Source: Rhizodiscina lignyota (Eukaryota > Ascomycota > Dothideomycetes > Aulographales > Rhizodiscinaceae). Taken from it: a stretch of DNA of 64,000 nucleotides. The notes beneath the pieces are model-generated. The model saw only the letters and a list, made by a program, of their open reading frames with translations. It had not been told where the DNA came from and did not search any database. The stretch covers positions 1,054,001 to 1,118,000 of the forward strand of contig ML978124.1 of the NCBI GenBank assembly GCA_010015805.1, written 5' to 3'. The position numbers were made by a program, and so were the translations under genes. This document shows, in pieces, positions 53,837 to 64,000 of the stretch. Numbering within the stretch: position 1 is the stretch's first letter; every line of letters starts with the position of its first letter.

Positions 53837-55106
53837 TCAGTCCACAATGTTCCTGAACTCCTTCAAGAACGCCCATCGTGCTTTCCTCCCCCATCCTTGC
53901 TTCCGCCATTCGTTGGCGGTCTTTGGGAAGAACTCCACGATACCCCTGAGACTTGCATCGTGTGCCATGACAACGAAAATCTCGTCGAAAGCGTCGTTTT
54001 CCATGATCTTTGCGATTGTTGCTTTGGCGTCGGGTATATCATAATTCGCCATCGGTATCTTAGGTGGATCCGAGATGTGGAAGAACGGTTCGGTGCGGCT
54101 CTGTTTAGGATGAACTGCCTGGAAGAGTGCTCCCAAACAGGGCATGGATGACGTTGGATTGAGGGGATTTGGTACTATTGAATCTGGTAATGGTCGTTTG
54201 GAGGAAGGTCGGAGTTGTCCAGGGTGATGTACACAGTCTCCTATCATGAGGATGAAGGTCGAAGGTTCTGTTGATGTTCGCGCAAGAGCACCGAGATGGC
54301 CAACGGCGTGTCCAGGAGTGTCGAGGAGGTAGAAGCTGCCATCGCCAAAGTAATCTATTGCTTTGAACTGGGCGATGTCGAGTGCGTTGGAGAAGTCAAG
54401 TTCGCGTACTTCACGGCCACTACCGCATGTCAGCAAACCTCGACGCGCTGGTTTCCTCATACGGATACTGCAGAATACAAGACAGTGGCCACTTACGCAA
54501 AATCCGATTCCAGTAAATTCCCATCTGGGTTGCAGGGATAGCCAGGCATCATCTCTTTCTTGAAGCCAGGTCCTACTAACATTGCGGTTGATGAAGGGTA
54601 AAGCGACGGGTCGCCCTGAGTGCAAGTTAGCTCCTATACCAAACATTTCAGATGCAGAGAACGACGTACCATGTGTTCGAAATGCCAATGCCTTGAAAGT
54701 GGTCAGCTGGAAGCTAGGAAGCGAGACATGACATCAATGGAAGTTCAACGTACGAAGGGATGATTGCCTCAATATCTCCTGGTTCGAGGCCATCCTCTTT
54801 CAAGATTTCGGGGACATCCTTTTCTACGGTAACGGAAAGTTGATGGAGCATGCCAGATATTCGGGGTGGTAGATTCTCCCAGTCCTTCCGGAGTCCCAGG
54901 TCGTACAGTAGTTTTCGCCCCGATGCATGCTCGATAAGTAAAGCGTACACTGATATTGGCGGTGTCTCCCATCCTGGGATATCAGGGTCCAAGATCAAGC
55001 TATGTGGAAAGCCTTCAATGCGGGTAGTAGTGTCGATAATACAGATTTGAACGCAGCTCTCAGACTCGGGTATCTGAGCGGCTAGTGACTTGAGTGTAAC
55101 AACCAT
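53837..55106 (-). CDS. Metallo-beta-lactamase-fold hydrolase (lactonase-like)
   Basis: Binuclear metallohydrolase of the metallo-beta-lactamase superfamily, resembling fungal AhlD/AttM-type lactonase homologues; the natural substrate is unknown. Exons 55106-54754, 54691-54670, 54615-54497 and 54419-53837 give 358 aa. The second exon is only 22 nt and encodes the metal-binding motif HWHFEHM (His119, His121, Glu123, His124), where the family normally has Asp instead of Glu. Downstream motifs are SSTAMLVGPGF, ESDFAGREVRELDF, LLDTPGHAVGHLGALA (third His), MIGDCVHHPGQ (bridging Asp) and VVMAHDASL (last His). The frame and phase fit at every junction. No signal peptide, so probably cytosolic. Confidence 0.87.
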
Positions 55107-56176
55107 CGTGACAGCGGCTCATGTGCAGGTCCAGACGGCGACAAGTTAGATCCTGACGAAGAGCAGAGGTTCGAAGCATCGCTGAGCCGCCAACAGTGAG
55201 TCTACGGCCGTTAAGTCAGCCATTATCGTGATTGCGGAAAGTTTTGGGCATAAGCAATTCACAGCCAAAATTGTGTCCAACTACCCAAAGTCTCTCGTCA
55301 GCACCTTGACCAGCACGCGTAGGCGACGCCCATTTATTGTTCTCGTAACCACCCCTCCTCCGCACTGGTGTGGCTAGTGCGTGTATGCCCCGTATTGGAT
55401 ACTTTCTCGATGAAATGTCGCCTTGGATGTATGTCAGGCAAGGCTTGCAGACGTCAGATAACAGATGAAAGGCACGCGACGATCCCGCTATTTCCGCCCA
55501 AGAAGTGTGCCCCTCAGGGTCTTGGATACCTCCCCTCACTGCTCGACTGGAGCACCTCTGTCACGCGCAACCAACAATTTTATTTTGCCCGGGAGCACCC
55601 AGCTGCACGAAATTCTCCGTCAGTGTCTGCGGATACATAATGCGAGATCATACCCAGGGAGGAATCCATCACGCCCGCTCAGGGGCACAACCAAGCTTTC
55701 GGCCTCAATCATCCTCAAGGCGATCTCTCGCACTCATCTGCAGGTCCCTACACATATGTTGAGCTGACCGATTGCCTCTTCGACGACTTCTTCGATTCCC
55801 CATCCCAATGACAAAGTCCAAGAGCTCATTCTGCCGTCCACCCGCCGACAGCTATGGCATTGTCGATCGACGCGCAGACGCGTGCTGCCTCACTTCCTTC
55901 TGATTCGCGCCGGCACCCATCTCCTCCGCTTCCGCTCCTTTCCACCTCTCAATATCATGAAAGCCAAGCCTTCACCAAGCTTTCACGCAGTCTTAGTCCT
56001 TTCAAGCGTGGGATTTAAGACTGTTCACGGCAAGTATAAATTCAATTCGAAATGTCTATTCAAGTTCGCCTCTGTCTCAGATCTGTGGCGCCGGAAAGCT
56101 ATTTTCGCAACGTCGTAGGATTATTTGGCACCTTTTCTAGCCTCATAACCGTAAAAATAGCTACGAGTGTCTCATA
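55107..56176. promoter_or_regulatory. Divergent upstream region of the lactonase-like and secreted propeller genes
   Basis: 1.07 kb between divergent starts. ORFs on the plus strand (55368-55767) overlap in different frames and have no domain. Nothing else was seen. Confidence 0.45.
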
Positions 56177-57321
56177 ATGTATCGTACCGTCTCTCTCGCG
56201 ATATCTCTCGTTGCTGTGGCCTTTGCGCAGCATTCGGCTCTTCCACAATGCTCTCCAAGCTTCAATGGTACGATCGGAAACGGCACAGCTGGGTCTGAGC
56301 AGCAGATCAGCAGTACCACTCTTCGTATCATCAACGCTACAGATGCGGACCAGGGCGTCGCCGTTGACGCCGACCACTTCTATTCAATCGATAACTTCTC
56401 GATTACGAAGCATCGCAAGGCAACTGGACAGCCAATCCTGCAGTGGTACGGCGGAGAAGATGGAGCTATCATCCACCTTGATGGTGGAGTCGTTATCAAT
56501 GGCACTCTATATGCGTATGCAGTCTCTATGATGCCTTTATAAGCCGGACGATCTAAGTGCATTCCAGACCACATTCGAATTACCCCGGCCTCCCCATATC
56601 AAGCTCAATCGAAATGTGGGACGTCTCCACAATGACGCATGTCGGTACGTGGGGCTCCCGTTCGTGTCTCAGTTCTTATTTAATTTTCGCAAGGATCCCA
56701 CCCTTTTGGCATATATCGCGGCTCTCTCACATGGGTTGATCAGAACCCTGTCACGGGAGTCTGGTACGGCGCGTTCGCAAACTATGATCGCGTGAGTCCT
56801 CCACCAACAGCCATGTCAGGTGGGCCAATGTCTCGCACTCTCGCATTCTCACCGCCGCATAGATCCAAACAGGTCAAACCGTCCCGTACGGCCTCACTAT
56901 GAACACGCAATTCGTCGAGTTCACAGGCCCGCCAAACTGGGAAGTCGTCCGCTCTTGGATCTTCCCCGAAGAACTCTACGCTACCTTCTCCCCGATGTCC
57001 AACAGCGGCGGCAGTTTTGGTCCGGATGGCTGGCTGTACATCACTGGCCACGATGCCAGCGCTGCGTATGTGCTGAAGATTCCTGGCGCTGGCAGCGTCT
57101 TGATTTGGGTCGCGACCATTGACCTGCCCGACATTGCGGGGCAGGGCATCGCATGGGATAGGAGTGGAGGCAAAGGGAAAGCAACGTTATATGGAATAAG
57201 CAGGGCGAGCAGACAGGTTGTTGAGATGAGAGTGTCGTTGCAGACGTGCAGCTGGATGGAGCATGTTACTGTTGGGACTATATTGGGCCCCGGAGAGTTT
57301 GTTGACACGAGCCAGGACTAA
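56177..57321 (+). CDS. Secreted protein, predicted beta-propeller (SMP-30-like), function unknown
   Basis: Exons 56177-56514, 56568-56659, 56694-56791 and 56863-57321 give 328 aa; the second intron is only 34 nt, shorter than others here, so that junction is the least certain. A signal peptide (MYRTVSLAISLVAVAFA) is followed by several N-glycosylation sequons (FNGT, GNGT, INAT, INGT). The body has repeated short strand-turn patterns (DQGVAVDADHFYSIDN, HSNYPGLPISSSIEMWDV, HPFGIYRGSLTWVD, SFGPDGWLYITGHDA, GQGIAWDRSG) consistent with a six-bladed propeller. Similar proteins are widespread and uncharacterised in Pezizomycotina. I cannot assign an enzymatic activity. Confidence 0.75.
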
Positions 57322-59503
57322 TGGAAATACTGCTACCTACTCGGAGACCACGGCGCGCTGTTGGTCATCATAGTAGGAAAGTACACGTGTAAGAGAACAA
57401 AGTTGGTTCTTCGATGCTCAACAGAAATGCTCAACATATAACGTCTCCCGTTTTAACCCCACTACTACTTCTCCAATTGCATCCCTTTCCATTAACATCA
57501 TTCATCGTATGCTCAACGAGACCCGATGCTCAAACAAGGTAAGAGGGCTCTTCCAAAAGTCAGACTCGAACTTCTCAAGCTTTTCTAAGGATGAGGAAAT
57601 TTAACATTCAGGGTCCACAAGCTTCAGTTGAGCGTACTTGCACATAATACTAGGCGCTGCCGCTTGGCCTTCTCAGGGTCGGGAATATGCTATCCCCTTC
57701 AAATTTCCGGACGTCGCTACCGCCATGGAACGACACTGATCGGTCGATGGACAAGATCTCAAAAGCTCGCATTACCTGACCTTACCCACAAACTGTACTA
57801 TACAATGCGCCACACATGTGGAGATTGTTATCAACAAGCACACTCGGACAGCTTCGATACTTGGAGCACAAACATGGGACGAGCGCACAATTGCGGGCAG
57901 CTACATGGAAGAGCAGATTCGCCGAATACTTTACAGCGAGATTCCTCGCGAGAGGTGTGCAAATGCAACCGATACAGTGCAACGAAGAAAGATTATACTA
58001 AAAAGGAAGAGGGAAAATTACGAGCGAATGTTGATACTGATCAGAAAACAGCCATACTGCCATCTCGTTATCCTTCATCCGGCAAGCCTACTATTTAAGG
58101 TTATTAATATCAAGTATCGGTATTAGATACTGTCAACTCCATCGTTCTTGAAAGTCTAGCCGAAGAAATTCCACGCAAGATCTCTGCTCTACGCAATCCA
58201 GAGCGAGGAGCAGCCGGAAACGGTTGCAGATCAGCCAAAAGTTCCATAGAAACATCTTCTCCATCGAACAGCGAGTTGGGACTTCATCACCATATCTCTG
58301 TGCTGATCAACATCAACGGGCTTCATATGGAGCACCTGCCGGGCATCGCTGTTGCTTCGCCTTGGTGATTGATACAGACCCATCAGTTTCCAGGTGACAT
58401 TGTTTATAAAGAAGAACCCAGCTCGCCCGCTTCAAACTGCGCTCGATCCAAAGATACGTGTAAACCAACTCCGCGACTCGCTGGCTTGGCTTCGTGGAGT
58501 ATCGAACGATACCATCAGACTCAGCACCAGCTTCGAAGAATACTTCTGAGCTCCGCATCAAAGATCTCTCAGACCACAGCACCGAGCGCTCTGTCCATAA
58601 TCTGTCGCTGTCGAAGGTTGATTTGCGGCCCAAGTCCGCAAGTTCTCGGCCATATTCCGAATTCCTCAAACACCACGTTGGCAGACATTGCGCATCCCAG
58701 ATACAGACACGACACTCTGCCCTTCTCACCGCTTCCGATCACCAGCTCAAACCCGCCGAGCATTCTTCGCGCCCAATTCCGCAATGTTTCGACACACCGT
58801 CCCCAGCGGATTCGCGAGCGCTTCCAGCAGTCTCGAACACAGCGCCCGCAAACGCGTCCCAGATAATGCACATCCGCAACAGCTGAGATATTTTTGGACC
58901 TTAACAGACAGTGTAAGCATTATTGTGGGGCCTCCGGACCAGCTCAAACATAATGTTCAGGAAACGGGTCGCAGCCAAGACGCCGAGCGCTTGCGACACT
59001 TGGGGAAAAATCATGAAACCTGCGCAGGTGTATCAGAACTGCTAGAGACGCAGCGCGAGGAATGCGACCTCGGGGCCCCAAAGTATCACGCCGGTCACCG
59101 AATAATGCTCAACTGAAGAGGGGGGTGTTTTTTTGGAGATTGCATTGCCATTGACATTAACATGTGCCATGAATACTTCGTACATCGGAGAATTGAAAAG
59201 GAAAATTTTGCTGCTCATCGTCACAACAATCATCATCAAGAAAAGGGGTATGAGAATTGAAAGGAAATGTTCATCGAGTCCACAAGATTTCTGTCGGCTC
59301 TTGTTGTCATGTCATGCAATCCACTTCTTCGGCTGCTGCTTTTCAGCTGCCTCCCTTAGTATGTGCCCATTCGACGCGCCGTGTGTCAAAATCCAGAGTT
59401 GTAAAAACCCAAGCAGAAGTTCCGAACGCCAGGCCATCCAGCCCGTCTCCCCATCCGACCTTCGGGCAAGATACTTCATACAACCCATTTATCCCTCGCT
59501 GCT
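57322..59503. other. 2.2 kb convergent region without a supported gene
   Basis: Lies between the stops of two convergent genes. Some stretches read protein-like in one frame (57818-58126 plus; about 58430-58550 plus, LRDSLAWLRGVSNDTIRLS) but lack ATG starts, domains or a workable splice model. A decayed gene is possible. No tRNA or transposon signature was found. Confidence 0.4.
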
Positions 59504-60861
59504 TTAATCAATAACCATCCTGCTCGGACCCTCTCCCGCGCCTCCAGGGCCGCTGGGCACATCCTGCAGGTACAGCTTGTCGTCCGCATCTCTGCTCCTC
59601 CTCTTGCTGCTATTGACGTACTGCTTCAATCCCTTGCCGTAGTTGCGCATGCACCAGCAGGCAACGAAAATTGTAATCGCCATTAGCAGGATGGTGATGA
59701 CAGCAAAGGAGGTTAGCGTGCGGCGCGCGGGGAGGTAGTCCTGGATGCGCTTCTGGTCCGAGGCGTACATGCGCACGAGCTTAAACATGAAATAGGCGAG
59801 GGCGGCAAAGTACCATATCTGAAAGGGGAAGTAAGTCAGCATGTGTTTCCATTTTAACTCGTGTGGTGAGAGCATCGGGTTCTCCGTTTGCCGGTCCGAC
59901 CTGGTTCGTATTCCGCAAGGAGAGCGAATGGGAATTGGAATTCGGGTGCCTCGGCAGGTAGTAAGAGACAAAATACACGTACCATGACAAATAAGCTGGC
60001 CCAAAGCGATTCACGCTTGCATGCCCATGCAGCGAAAATGAGGACTGCGATGGTTACGGGGAGTGCGGCGATTGTAAGGCCGAATTCGACGTTGGGAGTG
60101 TTGGAGACGATGACGAGGAATTGGACGGAGAATCCAAGGAAGAAGAAGAAATCGAACTTGAGGATGGCAATGTAGATCTGTTTTGGGATTAGAGAGTGCT
60201 CTGACGGGCTGATGTCCTGTTGGACAAACCTGGTAGATCAGATATCTCCTCTTCATTCGCAGATCAGCGCTAATCTGCTTGTAAATTGTCCATGCAAACT
60301 CGTCGTATAGCTTCCATGAAATGAATGCCATGCACAGCGTAACCAGGCCGACAACGCAAGGCACTGCAATCAGATACGGTTGGGTGTTGTTCCAGAAGGT
60401 GGGCACGATTTTGTTCATTCCGAGCAGACTGACCACCGCATCGTGGACTTGGTCCATCTCGATTGCGGTGTAGACTAATATGCCGAGATTGTAGAAGCAT
60501 AATCCGATGACTTGAATGGTGTTCTTCATGCGGAGGGCATCGTATACGAGGATGAGTTGGTAAAGGAATCCGAAGATAAGAAGAGAGAGGTATGTGGGGA
60601 TTGATCGGGCTTCGGTGAGGCCAGAGGCGCCATTCTCGAGGTCCAGCTGGAATCTAGCAAAGACATATCTAGAGACATGTTCGTTAGTGAAAGCCTTTTC
60701 ACGCTCGAGAATCGGATGTGGCATCGAGTCTCGAGTCGGCGGAGCAGAGATGGCACTCACGATTCCAGACCCAGCGCTACCATCGCCTGCACCAACACCA
60801 CCAGCGAAAACGCCCACGTCCAAGGTGTATTTGGTCTGTACATGCCGCCGCCACCACTCAT
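59504..60861 (-). CDS. UPF0658 Golgi apparatus membrane protein
   Basis: Multispanning Golgi membrane protein family known from fission yeast; molecular role unknown. Exons 60861-60761, 60668-60230, 60177-59983 and 59818-59504. Conserved blocks: MYRPNTPWTWAFSLVVLVQ, YVFARFQLDLENGASGLTE, RSIPTYLSLLIFGFLYQLI, VYDALRMKNTIQVIGLCFYN, RRYLIYQIYIAILKFDFFFF, WACKRESLWASLFVM and the C-terminal ILLMAITIFVACWCMRNYGKG. About eight membrane helices. The first ATG in frame is at 60861 (MSGGGGMYRP), used here, giving 349 aa. However, the frame remains open upstream to about 61046 and the segment ITQHESRDSLLGEP encoded there looks like the conserved family N-terminus, so translation may begin upstream at a non-ATG codon (for example GTG 60975) or from an unseen 5' exon. 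Confidence 0.85.
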
Positions 60862-60975
60862 GCTTGCGGCGGGTGTGTCGAGTCCGGCGTAACCTTGGCG
60901 ACGATGATATGACCAGTCAGGAACTGGCTCTCCGAGGAGAGAATCTCGCGACTCGTGCTGGGTAATCTTTGCCAC

Positions 60976-63392
60976 TTTGTTTGATGTTGGAGGCTGCCGG
61001 GACGGGCAGCCTTTTTGACTTACTGTATAAACGAGCGGAAGGGTGGGCTAAAAGGAAAAGGCTGGTGTCTTAGAGACAGCCTGGGCCAAGCAAGATGACA
61101 CAGCCCCTCGTTTGCTTTTCGGCCTTGTAGGTGGGAGAGGTAGGGCAGAGTTTCGTGTTGTGTGTGCTTGCTTGCACGCGAGGCTGAGAGGGTGAGGCTT
61201 GAGAACCCAAGGCGGATACCGGCCGAAGATCGAGGTTCGCGCCCGCGGAACGAGAGACGTAATCGAGAGTTCAAGTCGCACGGGAGTTGCTAGCCGAGCA
61301 GAGACGCTTGAATGTTTGCCAGTGGACAGCGAGTGAGGGTGGATGCAGGCTCTACGCGGGTGTAGGAGGTGGTGCTTGGCGGAGCGTGTCAAGTTTGCGT
61401 TGCGTGAGCGGAGGTGGTCGATGAAACGGCGGGGTGCTGACAGGCGATCTGAGCGCCGAGCAGGAGAGCGATGCGTATATAGAACGCCGAGGACTGCGGG
61501 CAGAGCGATAGATAAAGATGGAGGGAGTGTGGTGAGCGTGAGGAAATGGCTGGTTTACTAAGATGTGCGTTGTTATGTGAATTCTCGGTGGAGTGTGTGG
61601 CTGTGTCTCTGAGCACTGGGCCTTCGCCTGAGGCATGGGATGAGCGTGGCCTGTGTGACCTCGCTCTCTTCGCAATATTTACACACAGGGACTTTCTCAG
61701 GGGCGAGACTGCTGCTGCTTCATATATCTCCGCGACGAGCCATTGTCCATCACTACTTCTTCCTACAGTTTTCGCCATCGCAAAGGCAAGACTTTTCATT
61801 TCTAGCAGCGTGACACTGAGAGGGTGTGAATGCAGCGTTCCCAAGAGAAAGCTTGGCCTGCATGGCTTGCTAGGCGCAGGTTAAATATAGCATAGCCACC
61901 GTAAGGTATGTATCTTTATCCATCCTCATGCGCACGCACTCATCCGCCATGCAACTATGCCTGTTGCGATTAGCTCATCGACACTCTTGTATTCTCCTTC
62001 CACAGGTAGTAGCATTTTCCCTCTCGCTCTCATGATTGATAATTGATAAGAAGGACGCAATTCTGGCTTCTTGTCTGAACGACTGGCGATGAGATGTTCG
62101 ACTTAATGCCCTTCTCGGGCACTGCGGAACATTCCGATCAAGTATTGGACATGTGTCGATCCTTTCTTTTCCTTCTCGCTAGGAAAGCACATCAAATGCA
62201 CGAAATATCGCCGAAAATATGCAACTAATGCGGAGTTGCCCGCTCTCAGCCACCATTGGCCATCTCATTGAGAGATCGCACGTGAGTGAACAGAAATGGA
62301 CGCCAAGAGAGAAGAACAAGTGAAGAATTGGCAATATCCCTACTTGAGGCCATAACATTTGCAGTGGACATCGGTCTGCATCATAATACGTATGGAGGGA
62401 TAGAGGAGATCTAGGCGGATGAGCCGGAACGCCATACGCTTTGGACACTTTCTTCCTGGACATTGTCCTATGAAATTCAGAAATACAGCGTTTGTCTAGG
62501 TCTTCATTAGTGTAGAGCTTGATGCATATTCACAGTACTTGTCGCTGTGAATGCCATTCCTGCAGTTTAGATGCTATCGCAAGTCCTAAGTGTCCAAGAG
62601 GGTCACAAAAAAGTTTGCCGCAGCTTCCAGGACACTAGACAGCATCTGTATAAACCCTCTATATAACGTAGGGTACAAATTTCCATAGCTACTATTGCTT
62701 GATACACTCCATAGAATATACAACCGAGCTTTCAGAGGTAGTCTCGATTCCTGTGAGGTGGAAGAGCGATCAGCCCTGCTGGCGGCCAACCATTTTGGCA
62801 CCCGCTGTGGTTCCTTGTGGGACCGAAGGGAAGCGGCGGCTGGCGATCTCAGCCGCAAGATGGAAGAGAGGGCAATAGAAAAGGGTCCGCCCAAACACGC
62901 CTACTCGGGTGAAGAAGGCAGTTACTGTAACATTTTAAGTTTAAGTTAACATTTGAATCGAGACGAAATCGCAGCGGCGAAGTGCCGTGGAAAGATGATA
63001 CTTGTGAACGAACTGTGACGTAAGAGGCAGGGTTCCATGTCAGGCACACCCGATTTGTGGTTGTGTGCTCATTGCTGTGTAACATCAACTTTAACACTTA
63101 ACCGACACACCTCTCCGCGCTCCTCTCACACAATCGCCCGTCATCCTGTGTAAATAGGCTTTTAGGTCATTTCTACAGGATGACTTGCCTTGAACCGTAA
63201 TCTCAAGTTCTATGTACTCTGGCAGGCTCCTACCTACTTTTGCCCGACACTGGCCGAGCTTCCCTCGAATGCCTCGCGGTATCTTTGGGTGTTCAGTTCT
63301 CCCCGTCACTCCGGCAATTTACTTCTTTGGACATACTTCTTTCTTCGCCTGTATATCAGTTTGACCCCTTTTTGATTCTCTTGTAAATTAGA
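60976..63392. other. 2.4 kb divergent upstream region of UPF0658 and PAF acetylhydrolase genes
   Basis: No supported gene. The part from 60862 to 61633 contains no ATG on the minus strand. ORFs such as 61389-61844 and 61352-61675 minus are Ser/His/Pro-rich and look like noncoding translation. The 62.0-63.3 kb part is AT-richer and empty. Confidence 0.5.
60992..61011. repeat. Perfect GC-rich hairpin followed by a T run
   Basis: GGCTGCC (60992-60998), loop GGGACG, GGCAGCC (61005-61011), then TTTTT on the plus strand. In the UPF0658 transcript (minus) it would sit in the leader, about 17 nt upstream of GTG 60975. It also lies inside a potential small intron (GTAAGT donor near 61026). Confidence 0.6.
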
Positions 63393-64000
63393 ATGGGACT
63401 CCCACAGCGTATCACCGGCAGGGGCCGCGAAGATGACCAGAAGAGCAGCGGAGCATCCTTCAGGAGCCGCTTCAAAGGCGAAGGCAGCGTCCCGAACGCT
63501 AAGAAACCCCGGCCACGACCTCCAAATGACTTGCGAGATAATTTCCTTAAGCTCAGCTTAACCCAGAGCGTGCTGCCGAAATATACCGGGCCATACAATG
63601 TGGGAATGATGGACATCGAGGTTCCAGTGCGCAAGCCGCAGCTCTTCTCGGACATCACGCGAAAACACCAGCATCTGCTGCGGCTGGAAACCGTTCTGTT
63701 CTCTATATACTATCCTACTTTCGATGCGCAGAGCACACCGGAACCATCAGGGAGGAAGTACTGGTCCCGAGAAACATGGCTGCCACGGCCGCGCACCCAA
63801 TTGGCAAAGGGTTACGGCCGGTTTGCCGGACTTGGGGCGTTACCACCAGGAGGGAAGATAGGAGAGAAATGGGAAAATGTTGCAATACCCTTATTTGCTG
63901 CAACAACAATGTTCACGAAGATACCGGCTCTTAGAAACGCGCGAATTGCACGATCGTGGCCGGAGAACCCACCTGCTACCCCAGCTGTGGAGAAGCAATT
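63393..64000 (+). CDS. Platelet-activating factor acetylhydrolase-like lipase, 5' part only
   Basis: Phospholipase A2 group VII/PAF acetylhydrolase family of the alpha/beta-hydrolase fold, removing short acyl chains from oxidised or ether phospholipids. Open from ATG 63393 to the window edge (202 codons, no stop). Conserved fungal N-terminal blocks are visible: SVLPKYTGPYNVGMMDIEV, PQLFSDITRKHQHLLRLET, VLFSIYYPTFD, KYWSRETWLPRPRTQLAKGY, GRFAGLG and FAATTMFTKIPALRNARI. The nucleophile motif (GHSFGA-type) and the rest of the triad would lie beyond the window. No signal peptide; the N-terminus is Arg/Lys-rich and probably disordered. Confidence 0.88.
   Translation, partial: MGLPQRITGRGREDDQKSSGASFRSRFKGEGSVPNAKKPRPRPPNDLRDNFLKLSLTQSVLPKYTGPYNVGMMDIEVPVRKPQLFSDITRKHQHLLRLETVLFSIYYPTFDAQSTPEPSGRKYWSRETWLPRPRTQLAKGYGRFAGLGALPPGGKIGEKWENVAIPLFAATTMFTKIPALRNARIARSWPENPPATPAVEKQ

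Noticed and set aside
55368-55767. Three overlapping plus-strand ORFs upstream of the secreted propeller gene
   Set aside because: Different frames over the same DNA, no family resemblance.
58313-58886. Overlapping ORFs on both strands in the 57-59 kb spacer
   Set aside because: No domain, no start context, mutual overlap; treated as noncoding.
60966-60974. Near-match to the same proteasome element at the UPF0658 leader
   Set aside because: One mismatch, overlaps likely coding sequence, chance level.
61389-61844. 151-codon minus-strand ORF upstream of UPF0658
   Set aside because: Ser/His-rich translation without domain; it cannot be joined convincingly to the UPF0658 frame as a first exon.
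1-64000. Search for tRNA genes, transposases, reverse transcriptases and CRISPR arrays
   Set aside because: Scanning by eye for tRNA B-box-like sequences, terminal repeats and transposon protein motifs gave nothing convincing; a covariance-model and repeat-library search would be decisive.

Overview
The window is nuclear DNA of a filamentous ascomycete (Pezizomycotina). A Dothideomycetes affinity is my guess from how the proteins look, not a computed placement. The evidence is many short introns (mostly 50-110 nt, GT..AG, often with CTGAC/CTAAC-like branch sites), fungus-specific families (fused trifunctional HIS4, UPF0658 Golgi protein, Ima1, Kgd4/Ymr-31, Hva1-TUDOR, Mtr-like amino acid permease) and genes on both strands without operons. 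I support 28 protein genes, 25 with a confident family or domain assignment except the first, which is clearly coding but unrecognised. I see no tRNA, rRNA, CRISPR, intact transposon or virus-derived element.

Layout. 1-12.9 kb is mostly housekeeping: an unrecognised Ser-rich protein (runs off the left edge), DNA 3'-phosphatase/5'-kinase PNKP, Mediator subunit Med18 back to back with mitochondrial Kgd4, eIF2B beta back to back with the Nem1 phosphatase. 13-20 kb looks more accessory: a small orphan ORF, a secreted eight-exon GMC oxidoreductase, an aquaporin with a long N-terminus and a quinone-reductase-like MDR enzyme. 21.6-33.6 kb holds an Rpn4-like C2H2 regulator with a 3 kb upstream region, nuclear-envelope Ima1 divergent from mitochondrial ribosomal protein uL24m, convergent Alg14, and a secreted double-psi-beta-barrel wall protein. 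36-43 kb holds a short-chain dehydrogenase fused to a polysaccharide deacetylase, a tiny Hva1-TUDOR gene, an amino acid permease and a small Cys-rich ORF. 44-57 kb holds HIS4, a CPS1-type carboxypeptidase, a CurA/PTGR-like reductase divergent from a Maf pyrophosphatase, a metallo-beta-lactamase-fold enzyme and a secreted predicted beta-propeller protein. 59.5-64 kb holds the UPF0658 Golgi membrane protein and the 5' part of a PAF acetylhydrolase (runs off the right edge).

Exon structures were rebuilt by hand: each junction was chosen so that splice sites, reading phase and the expected family sequence agree. Exon ends are therefore predictions, most of them tight. The most interesting points are the SDR-deacetylase fusion, a 22-nt exon that carries the metal-binding motif (HxHxEH rather than HxHxDH) of the metallo-beta-lactamase enzyme, the Golgi protein whose conserved-looking N-terminus has no ATG while about 770 bases upstream of its first ATG are free of ATG, a PNKP with a possible mitochondrial leader, and several long gene-free GC-rich regions beside regulatory or surface-protein genes.
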